From positions 399,019-463,018 of the forward strand of contig NZ_LIVX01000004.1 in the NCBI RefSeq assembly GCF_001905665.1: 64,000 nucleotides of DNA. The letters run 5' to 3'. The DNA comes from Streptomyces sp. CB02261 (lineage in GTDB: Bacteria > Actinomycetota > Actinomycetes > Streptomycetales > Streptomycetaceae). Under the pieces are notes generated by a model. It ran no database searches and had not been told where the DNA came from. It saw only the letters and a list, made by a program, of their open reading frames with translations. Positions 54,026-62,208 of the stretch are shown piece after piece. The position numbers and the translations under genes were made by a program. The stretch's first letter is position 1; each line of letters starts with the position of its first letter.

Positions 54026-55215
54026 CGGACCTCCGCCCGGGCCGGCGGCGCCCAGACGGCGCCGAGTTCGGAGAACAGCCTCAGCTCGTCGGCGGCCGCG
54101 TCCACCAGGGTGTCGACGCCGTCGACGACCCGGCGCGGCGCGCTGTCGCCCGCTTCGGTGTGCCAGTGCGCGGCGGGGATCTCCCGTGGGTCGGGGGCCG
54201 TCCGTACCGCCTCGACCACCCGCATGAACGCGCCGGTCGCCGCCGGCGGCACCCACAGCGCCTCACCGTCGGTGACGTGCGCGACGAGGTTCTCCAGGAG
54301 GTCGGTGCGGCCGTACTCGGTCTCCACCGGGCCGTGCCCGGCACGCTGCACGAGGACCCGGTCCTGGCGGTACCAGAACGTGATCCGGCCCTGGCTGCCG
54401 TGGACGACCACGTACGGCTCCGAGGACGTCTCGGCGCACAGCGTCACCGCGACCGTCACCCGGACGCCCGCCGAGGTCACCACCCGTACCGCCGAGGTGT
54501 CGTCGGCCTCGATGGCGTGGGCGCGCAGCAGCTCGGTCTCGATGTGCGCGACGTCCTCGGCCCGGTCGGCGCCGGCCAGCGCGAGCGCGGTGGCGACGGC
54601 GTGCGCGAGGGGGTTGGTGAGCACCCCGTCGACGACGTCGGCCGCACCGAGCCGCCGCCGTCCCGCCCAGGGCGAGCGCCGGAAGTACGCCTCGTCGCGG
54701 ACCCAGGCGCCTGCCGCGCCGACACCGAGGAGTTCACCGATCGCGCCCTCCTCGACGAGGCGGCGGATCGCGGGCACGGCGTGCGAGCCGAGCGACTGGA
54801 AGCCGATCTGGCAGGCCACCCCGGCCGCCTCGACACCCTCGGTCATCCTGCGGAACTCCGCGAACGACGGGGCGGGAGGCTTCTCCAGGAGGATGTGCGC
54901 CCCGTGCCGGGCCGCGGTGAGGGCCATGTCGGTGTGCGTCTGGATGGGGGTGCTGAGCACGGCGATCCGGGCGCCGGTCGAGGCGAGCAGCGCTTCGAGG
55001 TCGGCGGACTGCTCGGGGTCCCCGATGCCGTCGAGTTCGGCCGCGTCGAGCGGACGCAGCTCGCAGACCCCCGCCAGGCGGACGAGTCCCCGCTCCTCGA
55101 GCCGGCGGATGTTGAGGAGGTGGCTGCGGCCGTGGCCGCGGGCGCCCGCGAGGACGACGGGCAGCGGGGTGCGCGTGGTGGTACCGCCCGCGCGGTCCGG
55201 CCGGCCGCCGCTCAT
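54022..55215 (-). CDS. Gfo/Idh/MocA family oxidoreductase
   Basis: This 397-residue NAD(P)-dependent enzyme has an N-terminal Rossmann fold (PLPVVLAGARGHGRSHLLNI, glycine-rich loop, acceptor CELRP) with the EKPPAP motif (catalytic Lys in LEKPPAPS). The C-terminal alpha/beta domain has VVDGVLTNPLAHAVATALAL. It probably oxidises or redox-modifies a sugar or glycoside in the pectin route. An ATGA overlap links it to the DUF6807 gene and another to the permease gene, an arrangement suggesting joint action of the pair. Confidence 0.88.
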   Translation of the reverse strand: MSGGRPDRAGGTTTRTPLPVVLAGARGHGRSHLLNIRRLEERGLVRLAGVCELRPLDAAELDGIGDPEQSADLEALLASTGARIAVLSTPIQTHTDMALTAARHGAHILLEKPPAPSFAEFRRMTEGVEAAGVACQIGFQSLGSHAVPAIRRLVEEGAIGELLGVGAAGAWVRDEAYFRRSPWAGRRRLGAADVVDGVLTNPLAHAVATALALAGADRAEDVAHIETELLRAHAIEADDTSAVRVVTSAGVRVTVAVTLCAETSSEPYVVVHGSQGRITFWYRQDRVLVQRAGHGPVETEYGRTDLLENLVAHVTDGEALWVPPAATGAFMRVVEAVRTAPDPREIPAAHWHTEAGDSAPRRVVDGVDTLVDAAADELRLFSELGAVWAPPARAEVR

Positions 55216-56132
55216 CCCTTCACCGCCCCGGCGCTGAACCCGGTGACCAGCCACTTCTGGATGAAACCGAAGACGATGACGACGGGGACGGCGGCGATGA
55301 CGCCGCCCGCCGCGAGCGCCCCGAGGTCGACGCTGTCGGCGCCCATGAGGGTGTTCAGACCGACCGGGATCGTCTGCTTGTCCTGGCTGCTGAGGAACAT
55401 CAGGGCGAAGAGGAAGTGGTTCCAGGCGTGGACGAAGGCGAAGGAGCCGACCGCGACCAGACCGGGCCTCAGCAGCGGAAGGACGACGATCCGGAAGGCG
55501 CTGAAGCGGTTGCAGCCGTCCACCCAGGCCGCCTCCTCCAGGGAGTACGGCACGTTCCTGATGAACCCGCTGATGAGGATCATCGACAGCGGCAGCTGGA
55601 ACACCGTCTCGGCGATGATGACACTGCCCAGGGAGTTGATCATCTTCAGCTCGGCGAAGATCTGGAACAGCGGCACGAGGAGCAGGGCGCCCGGCACGAA
55701 CTGGGAGCAGAGCAGGGCCAGCATGAAGCCCTTCTTGATCCGGAAGTCGAAGCGGGCGAGCGCGTAGCCGCCGGCCAGCGCGACGACGGTGGTGCTGATG
55801 AGCACCGCCACGCCGATGAGCAGGCTGTTCTGGAAGAAGACGCCGAAGCTGCGCTCGTTCCACACCTTCTCGAAGTGCGCGGTCGTCATCGGCCAGGGCA
55901 GCAGCGAGGTGGAGCCGGTCGGCCGGACGGCGAAGAGCAGGATCCAGTAGAAGGGGACCAGGGTGAAGAGGAGGTAGATCCCGAGGGGCAGATAGATCTG
56001 CCAGCGGGGCACCTCGTCCCAGGCCCTGCGCCTGGCGCGGGCGGCGGCGGGCGGGGTCCGGTCGGGCGGCTGCGCGGCCCGCTGCGGGGTCGCGCCGGCC
56101 GGGGCCGGGCTGAGGGTGGACTCGGCTGTCAC
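55212..56132 (-). CDS. Sugar ABC transporter permease, MalG type
   Basis: This 306-residue protein has a Pro/Ala/Arg-rich N-terminus of about 38 residues and six transmembrane helices. The EAA loop is SLEEAAWVDGCNRFSAFRIVVLPLLRPG, and the end is VTGFSAGAVKG. The GTG start at 56132 overlaps the stop of the MalF-type gene (GTGA). It is a partner of the 56129 permease and the 50208 binding protein. No ATPase is encoded here, so a shared MsiK-type ATPase is implied. Confidence 0.9.
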   Translation of the reverse strand: MTAESTLSPAPAGATPQRAAQPPDRTPPAAARARRRAWDEVPRWQIYLPLGIYLLFTLVPFYWILLFAVRPTGSTSLLPWPMTTAHFEKVWNERSFGVFFQNSLLIGVAVLISTTVVALAGGYALARFDFRIKKGFMLALLCSQFVPGALLLVPLFQIFAELKMINSLGSVIIAETVFQLPLSMILISGFIRNVPYSLEEAAWVDGCNRFSAFRIVVLPLLRPGLVAVGSFAFVHAWNHFLFALMFLSSQDKQTIPVGLNTLMGADSVDLGALAAGGVIAAVPVVIVFGFIQKWLVTGFSAGAVKG

Positions 56133-57067
56133 TTGCCGTCGCCTCCGAACTTGCTCAGGCGCAGATAGATCACGGAGCAGAAGAGAAGGATCACGAACGC
56201 CACCGTGGTGAGGGCGGAGGCGTATCCGAAGTTGTGGGCCTCGACGCTGGTCTCGGCGATGTAGAGCGGCAGCGTGGTCGTCACGCCCGCGGGGCCGCCG
56301 CCGGTCAGCGTGTACAGCAGGTCGACGTTGTTGAACTCCCACACCGCGCGCAGCAGCGTCGACAGGACGATCGCGTCCCGGATGTGGGGCAGGGTGATGT
56401 GGACGAACTGGCGGACCCGGCCCGCCCCGTCGACCTCGGCCGCCTCGTACAGGTCCTTCGGCACGGACTGGAGGTCGGCCAGGATGAGGATGGCGAAGAA
56501 GGGCACCCCGCGCCAGAGGTCGGCGACGATCGCCGCGGGGAACACCGTGGCCGTGTCGGAGAGCCAGGACGTGCCGTACGTGCCGAGGCCCATGTCCGCC
56601 AGGTAACGGCTGATGCCCGTCTGCGAGTTGTAGAGCAGCACCCAGATCGCGGAGGTGAGCACGCCCGAGACGGCCCACGGCGAGAAGACCAGGGCCCGGC
56701 CCAGGGCGCGGCCCACGAACGTCTGGTTCACGATGAGGGCCAGCGCGAGACCGAAGAGGAGCTGGAGCGTCACCTCGACGACGACCCACTTGAGGCTGAA
56801 GGTCAGCGTGCCCCAGAAGTGCGGGTCCTCCGTGAAGATCCGGGTGAAGTTCTCCAGGCCGGCGAAGCCGTTCCGCCAGGGCTTCGTGGGGTTGTGGTGC
56901 TGGAGGCTGTAGTAGAAGACGCTGAGCACCGGGTAGGCGATGAAGCCCAGCATCAGCAGTCCGGCGGGGGCGATCAGCAGGTACGGCAGGCGGCGGGGGG
57001 CCGCTCCCGTGCGGCGGGGCCCCCGTGCCGCGACGGCTTGGGGCGGTGGGGTCACAGCTGAGGCCAT
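56129..57067 (-). CDS. Sugar ABC transporter permease, MalF type
   Basis: This 312-residue protein has six transmembrane helices, a large loop after helix 1 (YSLQHHNPTKPWRNGFAGLENFTRIF) and the EAA loop DLYEAAEVDGAGRVRQFVHITLPHIRD. The ATG at 57067 starts a run of overlapping genes ending with GH43 at 51642. A GAAGCGCTTC palindrome lies 22 nt upstream, the only recognisable operator in the 145-nt gap to the IlvD-type gene. Confidence 0.9.
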   Translation of the reverse strand: MASAVTPPPQAVAARGPRRTGAAPRRLPYLLIAPAGLLMLGFIAYPVLSVFYYSLQHHNPTKPWRNGFAGLENFTRIFTEDPHFWGTLTFSLKWVVVEVTLQLLFGLALALIVNQTFVGRALGRALVFSPWAVSGVLTSAIWVLLYNSQTGISRYLADMGLGTYGTSWLSDTATVFPAAIVADLWRGVPFFAILILADLQSVPKDLYEAAEVDGAGRVRQFVHITLPHIRDAIVLSTLLRAVWEFNNVDLLYTLTGGGPAGVTTTLPLYIAETSVEAHNFGYASALTTVAFVILLFCSVIYLRLSKFGGDGK

Positions 57068-57088
57068 GACGGCGGCTCCGTTCTCGGT

Positions 57089-57098
57089 GAAGCGCTTC
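57089..57098. promoter_or_regulatory. LacI-type palindrome before the permease operon
   Basis: GAAGCGCTTC is a perfect 10-bp palindrome 22 nt upstream of the MalF-type start. The same core occurs inside the 14-bp palindromes at 62023 and 62194. Confidence 0.6.
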
Positions 57099-57212
57099 GC
57101 GAACGACGTTCGAGACGTGGACAGGTCGGACGGGGTGCGGGCGGCGCGCGCGAGACGGCCCGGTCGGGGGCGCGTGGCGCGGCTGCGGCCGGCGGGGCGT
57201 GCGGGCGGGGTC

Positions 57213-58997
57213 TCAGCCCGCGTACGGATCGGGGGTGGCGCCCGGCCGCGCCAGGAACTCGAAGTCGCAACCGGTGTCGGCCTGCGCGATCTGCTCCATG
57301 TAGAGCGCGCCGTAGCCGCGTTCGTACCGGGGCGGCGGCGGTGTCCACGCGGCCCGCCGACTCTCCAGCTCCTCGTCCGTGACGTGCAGGTGGAGCGAGC
57401 GCGCCGCGACGTCCAGGGTGATCGTGTCGCCCGTACGGACGAGGGCGAGGGGACCGCCGACATACGACTCGGGCGCCACGTGCAGCACACACGCCCCGTA
57501 GCTCGTCCCGCTCATCCGCGCGTCGGAGATCCGCACCATGTCCCGGACCCCCTGCTCCAGGAGGTGGCGCGGGATGGGCAGCATGCCGTACTCCGGCATC
57601 CCGGGCCCGCCCTTGGGGCCCGCGCCCCGCAGCACGAGCACGTGCTCGGCCGTGATGCCGAGCGCCGGGTCGTCGATCGTCCGCTGCATCGTGCGGTAGT
57701 CGTCGAACACGACCGCCGGACCGGTGTGCTTGAGCAGGTGCGGTTCGGCCGCGATGTGCTTGATGACGGCGCCGTCGGGACAGAGGTTGCCGCGCAGCAC
57801 CGCCACCCCGCCCTCGGCGGCCAGCGGCCTCGACCGCTCCCGGATCACCTCGTCGTCGTGGACGAGGGCACCGTCGAGCTGCTCCCGCAGCGTGGTGTGG
57901 GAGACGGTGGGCCGGTCCAGGTGCAGGACGTCGGTCAGCCGGGACAGGAAGCCCGTCATCCCGCCCGCGAAGTGGAAGTCCTCCATCAGATACCGGCCGC
58001 CCGGCCGCAGGTTCGCGAGCACCGGGACCGTCCGCGCGATCCGGTCGAAGTCGTCGAGCGTCAGCGTCACCCCCGACCGCCCCGCCATCGCGATCAGATG
58101 GATGACCGCGTTGGTCGAGCCGCCGAGCGCGAGCACCGCCGCGACCGCGTCCTCGTACGCCTCCCTCGTCAGGAGCCGCGAGAGGCGGAGGTCCTGCCGT
58201 ACGAGCTCCACGATCCGCAGCCCCGAGGCCGCCGCCATCCGGTCGTGCCCCGAGTCCACCGCCGGCACCGACGAGGCACCCGGCACGGTCACGCCCAGGG
58301 TCTCGGCGGCGGCCGTCAGCGTGGACGCCGTGCCCATCGTCATGCAGTGGCCGGGGGAGCGGGCGAGCCCGTTCTCCAGCTCCGCCATCTCGCAGTCGCC
58401 GATGAGACCGGCCCGCTTCTCGTCCCAGTACTTCCACATGTCCGTACCGGAGCCGAGGGTCTCCCCCCGCCAGTGTCCCGGCAGCATGGGCCCGGCCGGC
58501 ACGAACACGGTCGGCAGGTCGACCGACGCCGCGCCCATGAGGAGCGCCGGGGTCGTCTTGTCGCAGCCGCCCATCAGCACGGCCCCGTCCACCGGGTACG
58601 AGCGCAGCAGCTCCTCCGTCTCCAGCGCGAGGAGGTTGCGGTAGAGCATCGGGGTCGGCTTCTGGAAGGTCTCCGAGAGCGTGGAGACCGGGAACTCCAG
58701 CGGGAACCCGCCGGCCTGCCACACTCCCCGCTTCACGGCCTGGGCGCGGTCGCGCAGATGGACGTGGCACGGGTTGATGTCGGACCAGGTGTTGAGGACG
58801 GCGATCACCGGCTTGCCGAGGTGCTCCTCGGGCAGATAGCCGAGCTGCCGGGTGCGGGCGCGGTGGCTGAACGAACGCAGCCCGTCCGTGCCGTACCACT
58901 GGTGGCTGCGGAGCTCCTCGGGCCGCCGCCCTCCGGGCGCTTCCCGCCGGCCTTCCGGTGCCCCCTGCGCGGGGGGCCGGGTCTCCGGGCCGCTCAT
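57213..58997 (-). CDS. IlvD/Edd family dehydratase, probable sugar-acid dehydratase
   Basis: This 594-residue Fe-S dehydratase has likely cluster Cys in NTWSDINPCHVHL, LMGGCDKTTPA and SPGHCMTMGTA. The C-terminal swivel domain has ARMSGTSYGACVLHVAPES. The pairing with a DHDPS-family gene (ATGA at 58994) in a pectin/arabinan locus points to an aldonate dehydratase (for example arabonate or galactonate type) rather than branched-chain amino-acid synthesis. The ATG at 58997 is chosen over a much longer frame that overlaps the next gene. Confidence 0.87.
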   Translation of the reverse strand: MSGPETRPPAQGAPEGRREAPGGRRPEELRSHQWYGTDGLRSFSHRARTRQLGYLPEEHLGKPVIAVLNTWSDINPCHVHLRDRAQAVKRGVWQAGGFPLEFPVSTLSETFQKPTPMLYRNLLALETEELLRSYPVDGAVLMGGCDKTTPALLMGAASVDLPTVFVPAGPMLPGHWRGETLGSGTDMWKYWDEKRAGLIGDCEMAELENGLARSPGHCMTMGTASTLTAAAETLGVTVPGASSVPAVDSGHDRMAAASGLRIVELVRQDLRLSRLLTREAYEDAVAAVLALGGSTNAVIHLIAMAGRSGVTLTLDDFDRIARTVPVLANLRPGGRYLMEDFHFAGGMTGFLSRLTDVLHLDRPTVSHTTLREQLDGALVHDDEVIRERSRPLAAEGGVAVLRGNLCPDGAVIKHIAAEPHLLKHTGPAVVFDDYRTMQRTIDDPALGITAEHVLVLRGAGPKGGPGMPEYGMLPIPRHLLEQGVRDMVRISDARMSGTSYGACVLHVAPESYVGGPLALVRTGDTITLDVAARSLHLHVTDEELESRRAAWTPPPPRYERGYGALYMEQIAQADTGCDFEFLARPGATPDPYAG

Positions 58998-59917
58998 GCC
59001 GACCAGCCGGCGGCTATCGCGGCGACCTCGGCCCGCTCGCTCTCCGGGAGTTCCCGGCTCGGCGGGCGGACGGCGCGGCGACAGAGACCGAGGGAGGCGA
59101 GGGCCTCCTTGACCACGGTCACGTTGTCCGCGCTGCCGTTCGCCGCGCGCAGCTCCTCGAAGCGGCGGATCCGCTCCCACACCTTCATGGCGGCCGGATA
59201 GTCGCCCGCCCGCAGGGCGCCCAGCATCTCCAGGGAGACCGCCGGGGAGACGTTGACCAGGCCGGAGGTGAAGCCGGTGGCGCCGCTCGCGAAGTAGGCG
59301 GGGGCGTACGGCTCGGCGAGGCCCGCCACCCACACGAACCGGTCGAGGCCCGCGTCCCGGGCGAAGCCGGCGAACCGGGCCGCGTCGGGGACGGCGTACT
59401 TCACCCCGATGACGTTGGGGCAGGCGGCGCCGAGCTCGGCGAGCCGGGCCCCGCTCAGCAGCGGGTTGCGGATGTAGGGGACGACACCGAGCTCCGGGAC
59501 GGCCTCCGCGATGGCCCGGTGGTAGTCGACCCAGCCGCTCTCGGAGACGTACGGGTGGACCGGCTGGTGGACCATCAGCATCCCGGCGCCGACCTCCCGG
59601 GCGTGCCGGGCGGCCTCCACGGCCGTCGGCACGTCGTGGCCGACGCCGACCAGGATCGCGGCCCGGTCGCCGGCCTCCTCGACGGTCACCTCGGTGAGGA
59701 AGCGGCGCTCCTCGGGGGTGAGGGCGTAGAACTCCCCGGTGTTGCCGTTCGGTGTGAGGGTGCGCACCCCGCCGTCGAGCAGCCGGCGCAGCAGCGCGCG
59801 GTAGGTGGCGGTGTCCACGGAACCGTCCTCGGCGAACGGGGTGACCGGGATGGCCACGACGTCCGCGAGGGCCGCTCGCCGGGTCTCGAAATCGATGCTC
59901 ACGTGCTGCCCGCTCAT
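58994..59917 (-). CDS. DHDPS-family aldolase/dehydratase (2-keto-3-deoxy sugar acid type)
   Basis: This 307-residue TIM barrel of the DapA superfamily has NGNTGEFYALT (the GxxGE substrate loop), VPYIRNPLL (Tyr148) and VIGVKYAVPD with the Schiff-base Lys173. With the preceding dehydratase it would act on a 2-keto-3-deoxy acid, either by aldol cleavage or by dehydration to 2-oxoglutarate semialdehyde. No semialdehyde dehydrogenase is in the locus. The start and stop overlap both neighbours, tying it to the GntR gene and the dehydratase. Confidence 0.87.
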   Translation of the reverse strand: MSGQHVSIDFETRRAALADVVAIPVTPFAEDGSVDTATYRALLRRLLDGGVRTLTPNGNTGEFYALTPEERRFLTEVTVEEAGDRAAILVGVGHDVPTAVEAARHAREVGAGMLMVHQPVHPYVSESGWVDYHRAIAEAVPELGVVPYIRNPLLSGARLAELGAACPNVIGVKYAVPDAARFAGFARDAGLDRFVWVAGLAEPYAPAYFASGATGFTSGLVNVSPAVSLEMLGALRAGDYPAAMKVWERIRRFEELRAANGSADNVTVVKEALASLGLCRRAVRPPSRELPESERAEVAAIAAGWSA

Positions 59918-60564
59918 TCGCTGTCCAGGGGGGAGTGGGGGAAGGCGCGCTCGACGAACGAGGCGATGTGGTCGTGGACGGCCCGGCCGGCGCCGTCGAC
60001 GTCACCCGCGGCGGCGAGCCGCAGGATCTCCTCGTGCTCCGCCGCCTCGCGCTCCCAGGACGGGACGGCGGCCCAGGCGACGGTGGAGACGAGCGCGGCC
60101 TGGTCGCGGACCTCGTCGAGCATGCGGCCGAGCAGCGGGTTGCCGCAGGGCAGGTAGAGCGCGCGGTGGAAGTCCCGGTTGGCCAGCGACCGTTCGGCCG
60201 GGTCCTCGGCTCCCGCCGCCCGCCGCAGGGCCTCGTGGGCCGTGTCGAGCGGGGCGCGGGAGGCGACGGCGCGGCGGACCGCCTCGGGCTCCAGGAGCAG
60301 CCGCACGTCGTATACGGCGCGGGCCATGTCCGCGTCGACCATCCGGACCGTGACGCCCTTGTACTGGCTCATCACCACGAGTCCGCTGCCCGCGAGGGTC
60401 TTGAGCGCCTCGCGGACCGGGGTCTTCGACACCCCGAACCGCGCGGCGAGTTCGGTCTCCACGAGCGCCTGGCCGGGTCTGAGTCCGCCGGTGAGGATGT
60501 CGTGCTTGATCGCTTCGAGGACGTACTGCGTGCGGGAGGGGATGGGACTGGGGGCGAAGGACAT
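59914..60564 (-). CDS. GntR/FadR-family (FCD) transcriptional regulator
   Basis: This 216-residue protein has an N-terminal winged HTH (ILTGGLRPGQALVETELAARFGVSKTPVREALKTLAGSGLV) and an FCD all-helical effector domain (DVRLLLEPEAVRRAV, NRDFHRALY, EHEEILRLAAAGD). The metal-binding His pattern fits FCD regulators of sugar-acid catabolism. As the first gene of the GntR-aldolase-dehydratase operon it probably autoregulates through the palindrome at 60595-60604 just upstream. Confidence 0.88.
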   Translation of the reverse strand: MSFAPSPIPSRTQYVLEAIKHDILTGGLRPGQALVETELAARFGVSKTPVREALKTLAGSGLVVMSQYKGVTVRMVDADMARAVYDVRLLLEPEAVRRAVASRAPLDTAHEALRRAAGAEDPAERSLANRDFHRALYLPCGNPLLGRMLDEVRDQAALVSTVAWAAVPSWEREAAEHEEILRLAAAGDVDGAGRAVHDHIASFVERAFPHSPLDSE

Positions 60565-60578
60565 GGCGCGCTCTCAGA

Positions 60579-60604
60579 TCTCATGTATCGCGTCTCATAT
60601 ATGA
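60579..60604. promoter_or_regulatory. GntR operator candidate: repeated TCTCATRTAT and palindrome
   Basis: TCTCATGTAT (60579-60588) and TCTCATATAT (60593-60602) repeat with a 14-bp period. The second overlaps the perfect palindrome TCATATATGA (60595-60604). They lie 15-40 nt upstream of the GntR start, and their AT-rich character stands out. Confidence 0.7.
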
Positions 60605-60738
60605 CGTACGAAGTGCAACGGGCATGAAGCTAGGGGGGCGTGGGTGTTTCGTCAATGCTTCACGCAAGCGTTTTCTACGATGCGGGGCCAGGCCTCCCTC
60701 CCGGCCCGGCCGGCGGGGCACCCCCTAGGGTCGGGTCC

Positions 60739-61197
60739 ATGACGAACACGCGGACGGTACGAGGTCCGGAGCAGCGCAAGAAGGACGTCCTCGCACGCCT
60801 GACGGAGGAGGTGGACATCTGGGTGGCCTCCGCCGCCGGCGACGGGACGCCGTACCTCGTGCCGTTGGCCTTCCACTGGGACGGGCAGGACGTCTGGCTC
60901 TGCACCCGGCTGACCAACCCCACCGGACGCAACCTCGCCGGCGGAGGCCGGACGCGCCTCGCGCTCGGCCACACCCGGGACGTCGTGCTGCTCGACGGCG
61001 ACGTGACGACGCTCCCCGTCGCGGAGGTCCCGACGGCGGTGATCGAGGAGTTCGCGGCGAAGTCGGGCTGGGACCCCCGCGGCTCGGGCCCCGCGTACGT
61101 CTGGTTCCGCGTCCGTCCCACCGCCGTGGAGGCCTGGCACGAGGAACCCGAACTCGCCGGCCGCCACCTCATGCGGGGCGGCGTCTGGGTGGTCTGA
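60739..61197 (+). CDS. Pyridoxamine 5'-phosphate oxidase family protein
   Basis: This 152-residue split-barrel flavin-binding protein shows VDIWVASAAGDGTPYLVPLAFHWDGQDVWLCTRLTNPTGRNL (FMN-binding core), RLALGHTRDVVLLDGDVTTLP and a conserved C-terminal W. Such proteins bind FMN, F420 or haem and often reduce or detoxify small molecules; the specific substrate is unknown. The ATG at 60739 is chosen over an upstream extension. It is divergent from the GntR operon and may share its promoter region. Confidence 0.82.
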   Translation: MTNTRTVRGPEQRKKDVLARLTEEVDIWVASAAGDGTPYLVPLAFHWDGQDVWLCTRLTNPTGRNLAGGGRTRLALGHTRDVVLLDGDVTTLPVAEVPTAVIEEFAAKSGWDPRGSGPAYVWFRVRPTAVEAWHEEPELAGRHLMRGGVWVV

Positions 61198-61233
61198 GGC
61201 GCCGGGCCGCCTCTCCGACCGGCGACCCGGTCT

Positions 61234-61504
61234 GGTCCTCGCCGTGGCGGGGGTGCTGCCGCTCGCGGAGCGGCCGCCGTGGCGGGGGTGCTGCTGCTCG
61301 CCGGCCGCTCTGCCGTCGCCCTGCTCGCGGAGCGGCCCGCAGTCGCGGGGCTACTGTTGCTCGCCCGCCGCCCGCCGCCCGCCGCCCGCCGCCCGCCGCC
61401 CGCCGCCCGCCGTCGCCCTGCTCGCGGAGCGGCCCGGTCCTCGCCGTGGCGGGGTGACTGCCGCTCGTCGGCCGGCCCGCCGTCGGCCTGCTCGCGGAGC
61501 GGCC
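61234..61504. repeat. Imperfect GC-rich repeat array inside the MFS remnant
   Basis: The 15-mer GCTCGCGGAGCGGCC recurs at 61261, 61323, 61420 and 61490. The longer element GGTCCTCGCCGTGGCGGGG recurs at 61234 and 61436. Spacings are irregular (62, 97, 70), consistent with unequal duplication. Confidence 0.7.
61363..61411. repeat. Heptanucleotide microsatellite (GCCCGCC)7
   Basis: Seven exact tandem copies of GCCCGCC interrupt the larger repeat array. It could vary in length by slippage or be prone to assembly error. Confidence 0.85.
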
Positions 61505-61834
61505 CGCCGTCCTGGTCGGTCTCGTCCTGGTGCAGGGCTCACTGCAGTTCGCGCTCGACGGCACCCTGATCGCCCGCGCCCTGTACGCGGTGGCGTAGGC
61601 CCCACCAGGGCCGGTGCCTACGCCACCGCTCTCGACCTCGGCGCCGTCGTGGGACCTCTGTTCGGCGCCGCCACCCTCGGCACCGCGGCCGGGCCCCTGG
61701 GTCCGTTCCGGGGCGGTGCCGGGTTCGTCGCGGCCGCCCTGTCCGTCGGCCTCGCGGCCGTCCCCGCCCGCCGCGAGGCCGACGGGCCGTGGAGCGGGCG
61801 GACGTTCGCGCCGGGCGCGGACGCAGGGGAGCTT

Positions 61835-61892
61835 CCGCACGGACTCGGGGGCGCGGCAACCATCCCGCACGGATTCCGGGGACGCGGCAACC
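61835..61892. repeat. 30-bp imperfect tandem duplication
   Basis: The pattern CCGCACGGAYTC...CGCGGCAACC occurs twice with a 30-nt period and a few differences, in non-coding sequence. Confidence 0.6.
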
Positions 61893-62022
61893 TTCCCGCG
61901 CCCGGCGGCGACAGAGACGTAGCCACCCGTCCCCCGCCGCGAAGGAGGTGCCCGTCCCATGGCTCCCGTCGTCCTCGGTGGTACGCGGCCCGATCCGGCA
62001 CCTTCCTCCGCACCCAGCGAAT

Positions 62023-62036
62023 TCGAAGCGCTTCGA
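62023..62036. promoter_or_regulatory. LacI-type operator, distal
   Basis: TCGAAGCGCTTCGA is a perfect 14-bp palindrome, 288 nt before the 62324 start. Its centre is 171 bp from that of the second copy. Confidence 0.75.
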
Positions 62037-62192
62037 CAATCCCGTCCCGCATCGCGCCTGACCAGAGGTCTCTCACGCTCATGTCCTCGCCTTCGCGCCC
62101 CAGTTGACCTGACTCGCAGGGGCTGAAACCGGTGGAGTTTATCGGGAACGACTCTTGCCGCGCCTGTGACGTTCACTTAACCTCGCAGCAAT

Positions 62193-62208
62193 GTCGAAGC
62201 GCTTCGAC
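62193..62208. promoter_or_regulatory. LacI-type operator, proximal
   Basis: GTCGAAGCGCTTCGAC is a perfect 16-bp palindrome 115 nt before the 62324 start. It shares the 14-bp core of the distal site. Confidence 0.78.

Larger units (their letters stand above)
61198..61790 (+). pseudogene. Decayed MFS transporter remnant
   Basis: No intact gene fits this stretch. Two neighbouring frames carry pieces of a major-facilitator C-terminal half: VGLVLVQGSLQFALDGTLIA (about 61516-61575), then, after a stop and frame change, AYATALDLGAVVGPLFGAAT and FVAAALSVGLAAVPARR (61615-61770). Upstream, frames encode short hydrophobic runs (LVLAVAGVLPLAER) broken by repeats. The whole segment looks like a transporter gene degraded by repeat expansion and frameshifts. 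Confidence 0.6.

Noticed and set aside
57213..60005. A long upstream extension of the IlvD-type gene
   Set aside because: The extra N-terminus overlaps the whole DHDPS-family gene in another frame. The ATG at 58997 with ATGA overlap gives the normal family length.
61363..61411. Possible CRISPR-like repeat
   Set aside because: It is a 7-bp tandem microsatellite without spacers or cas genes.
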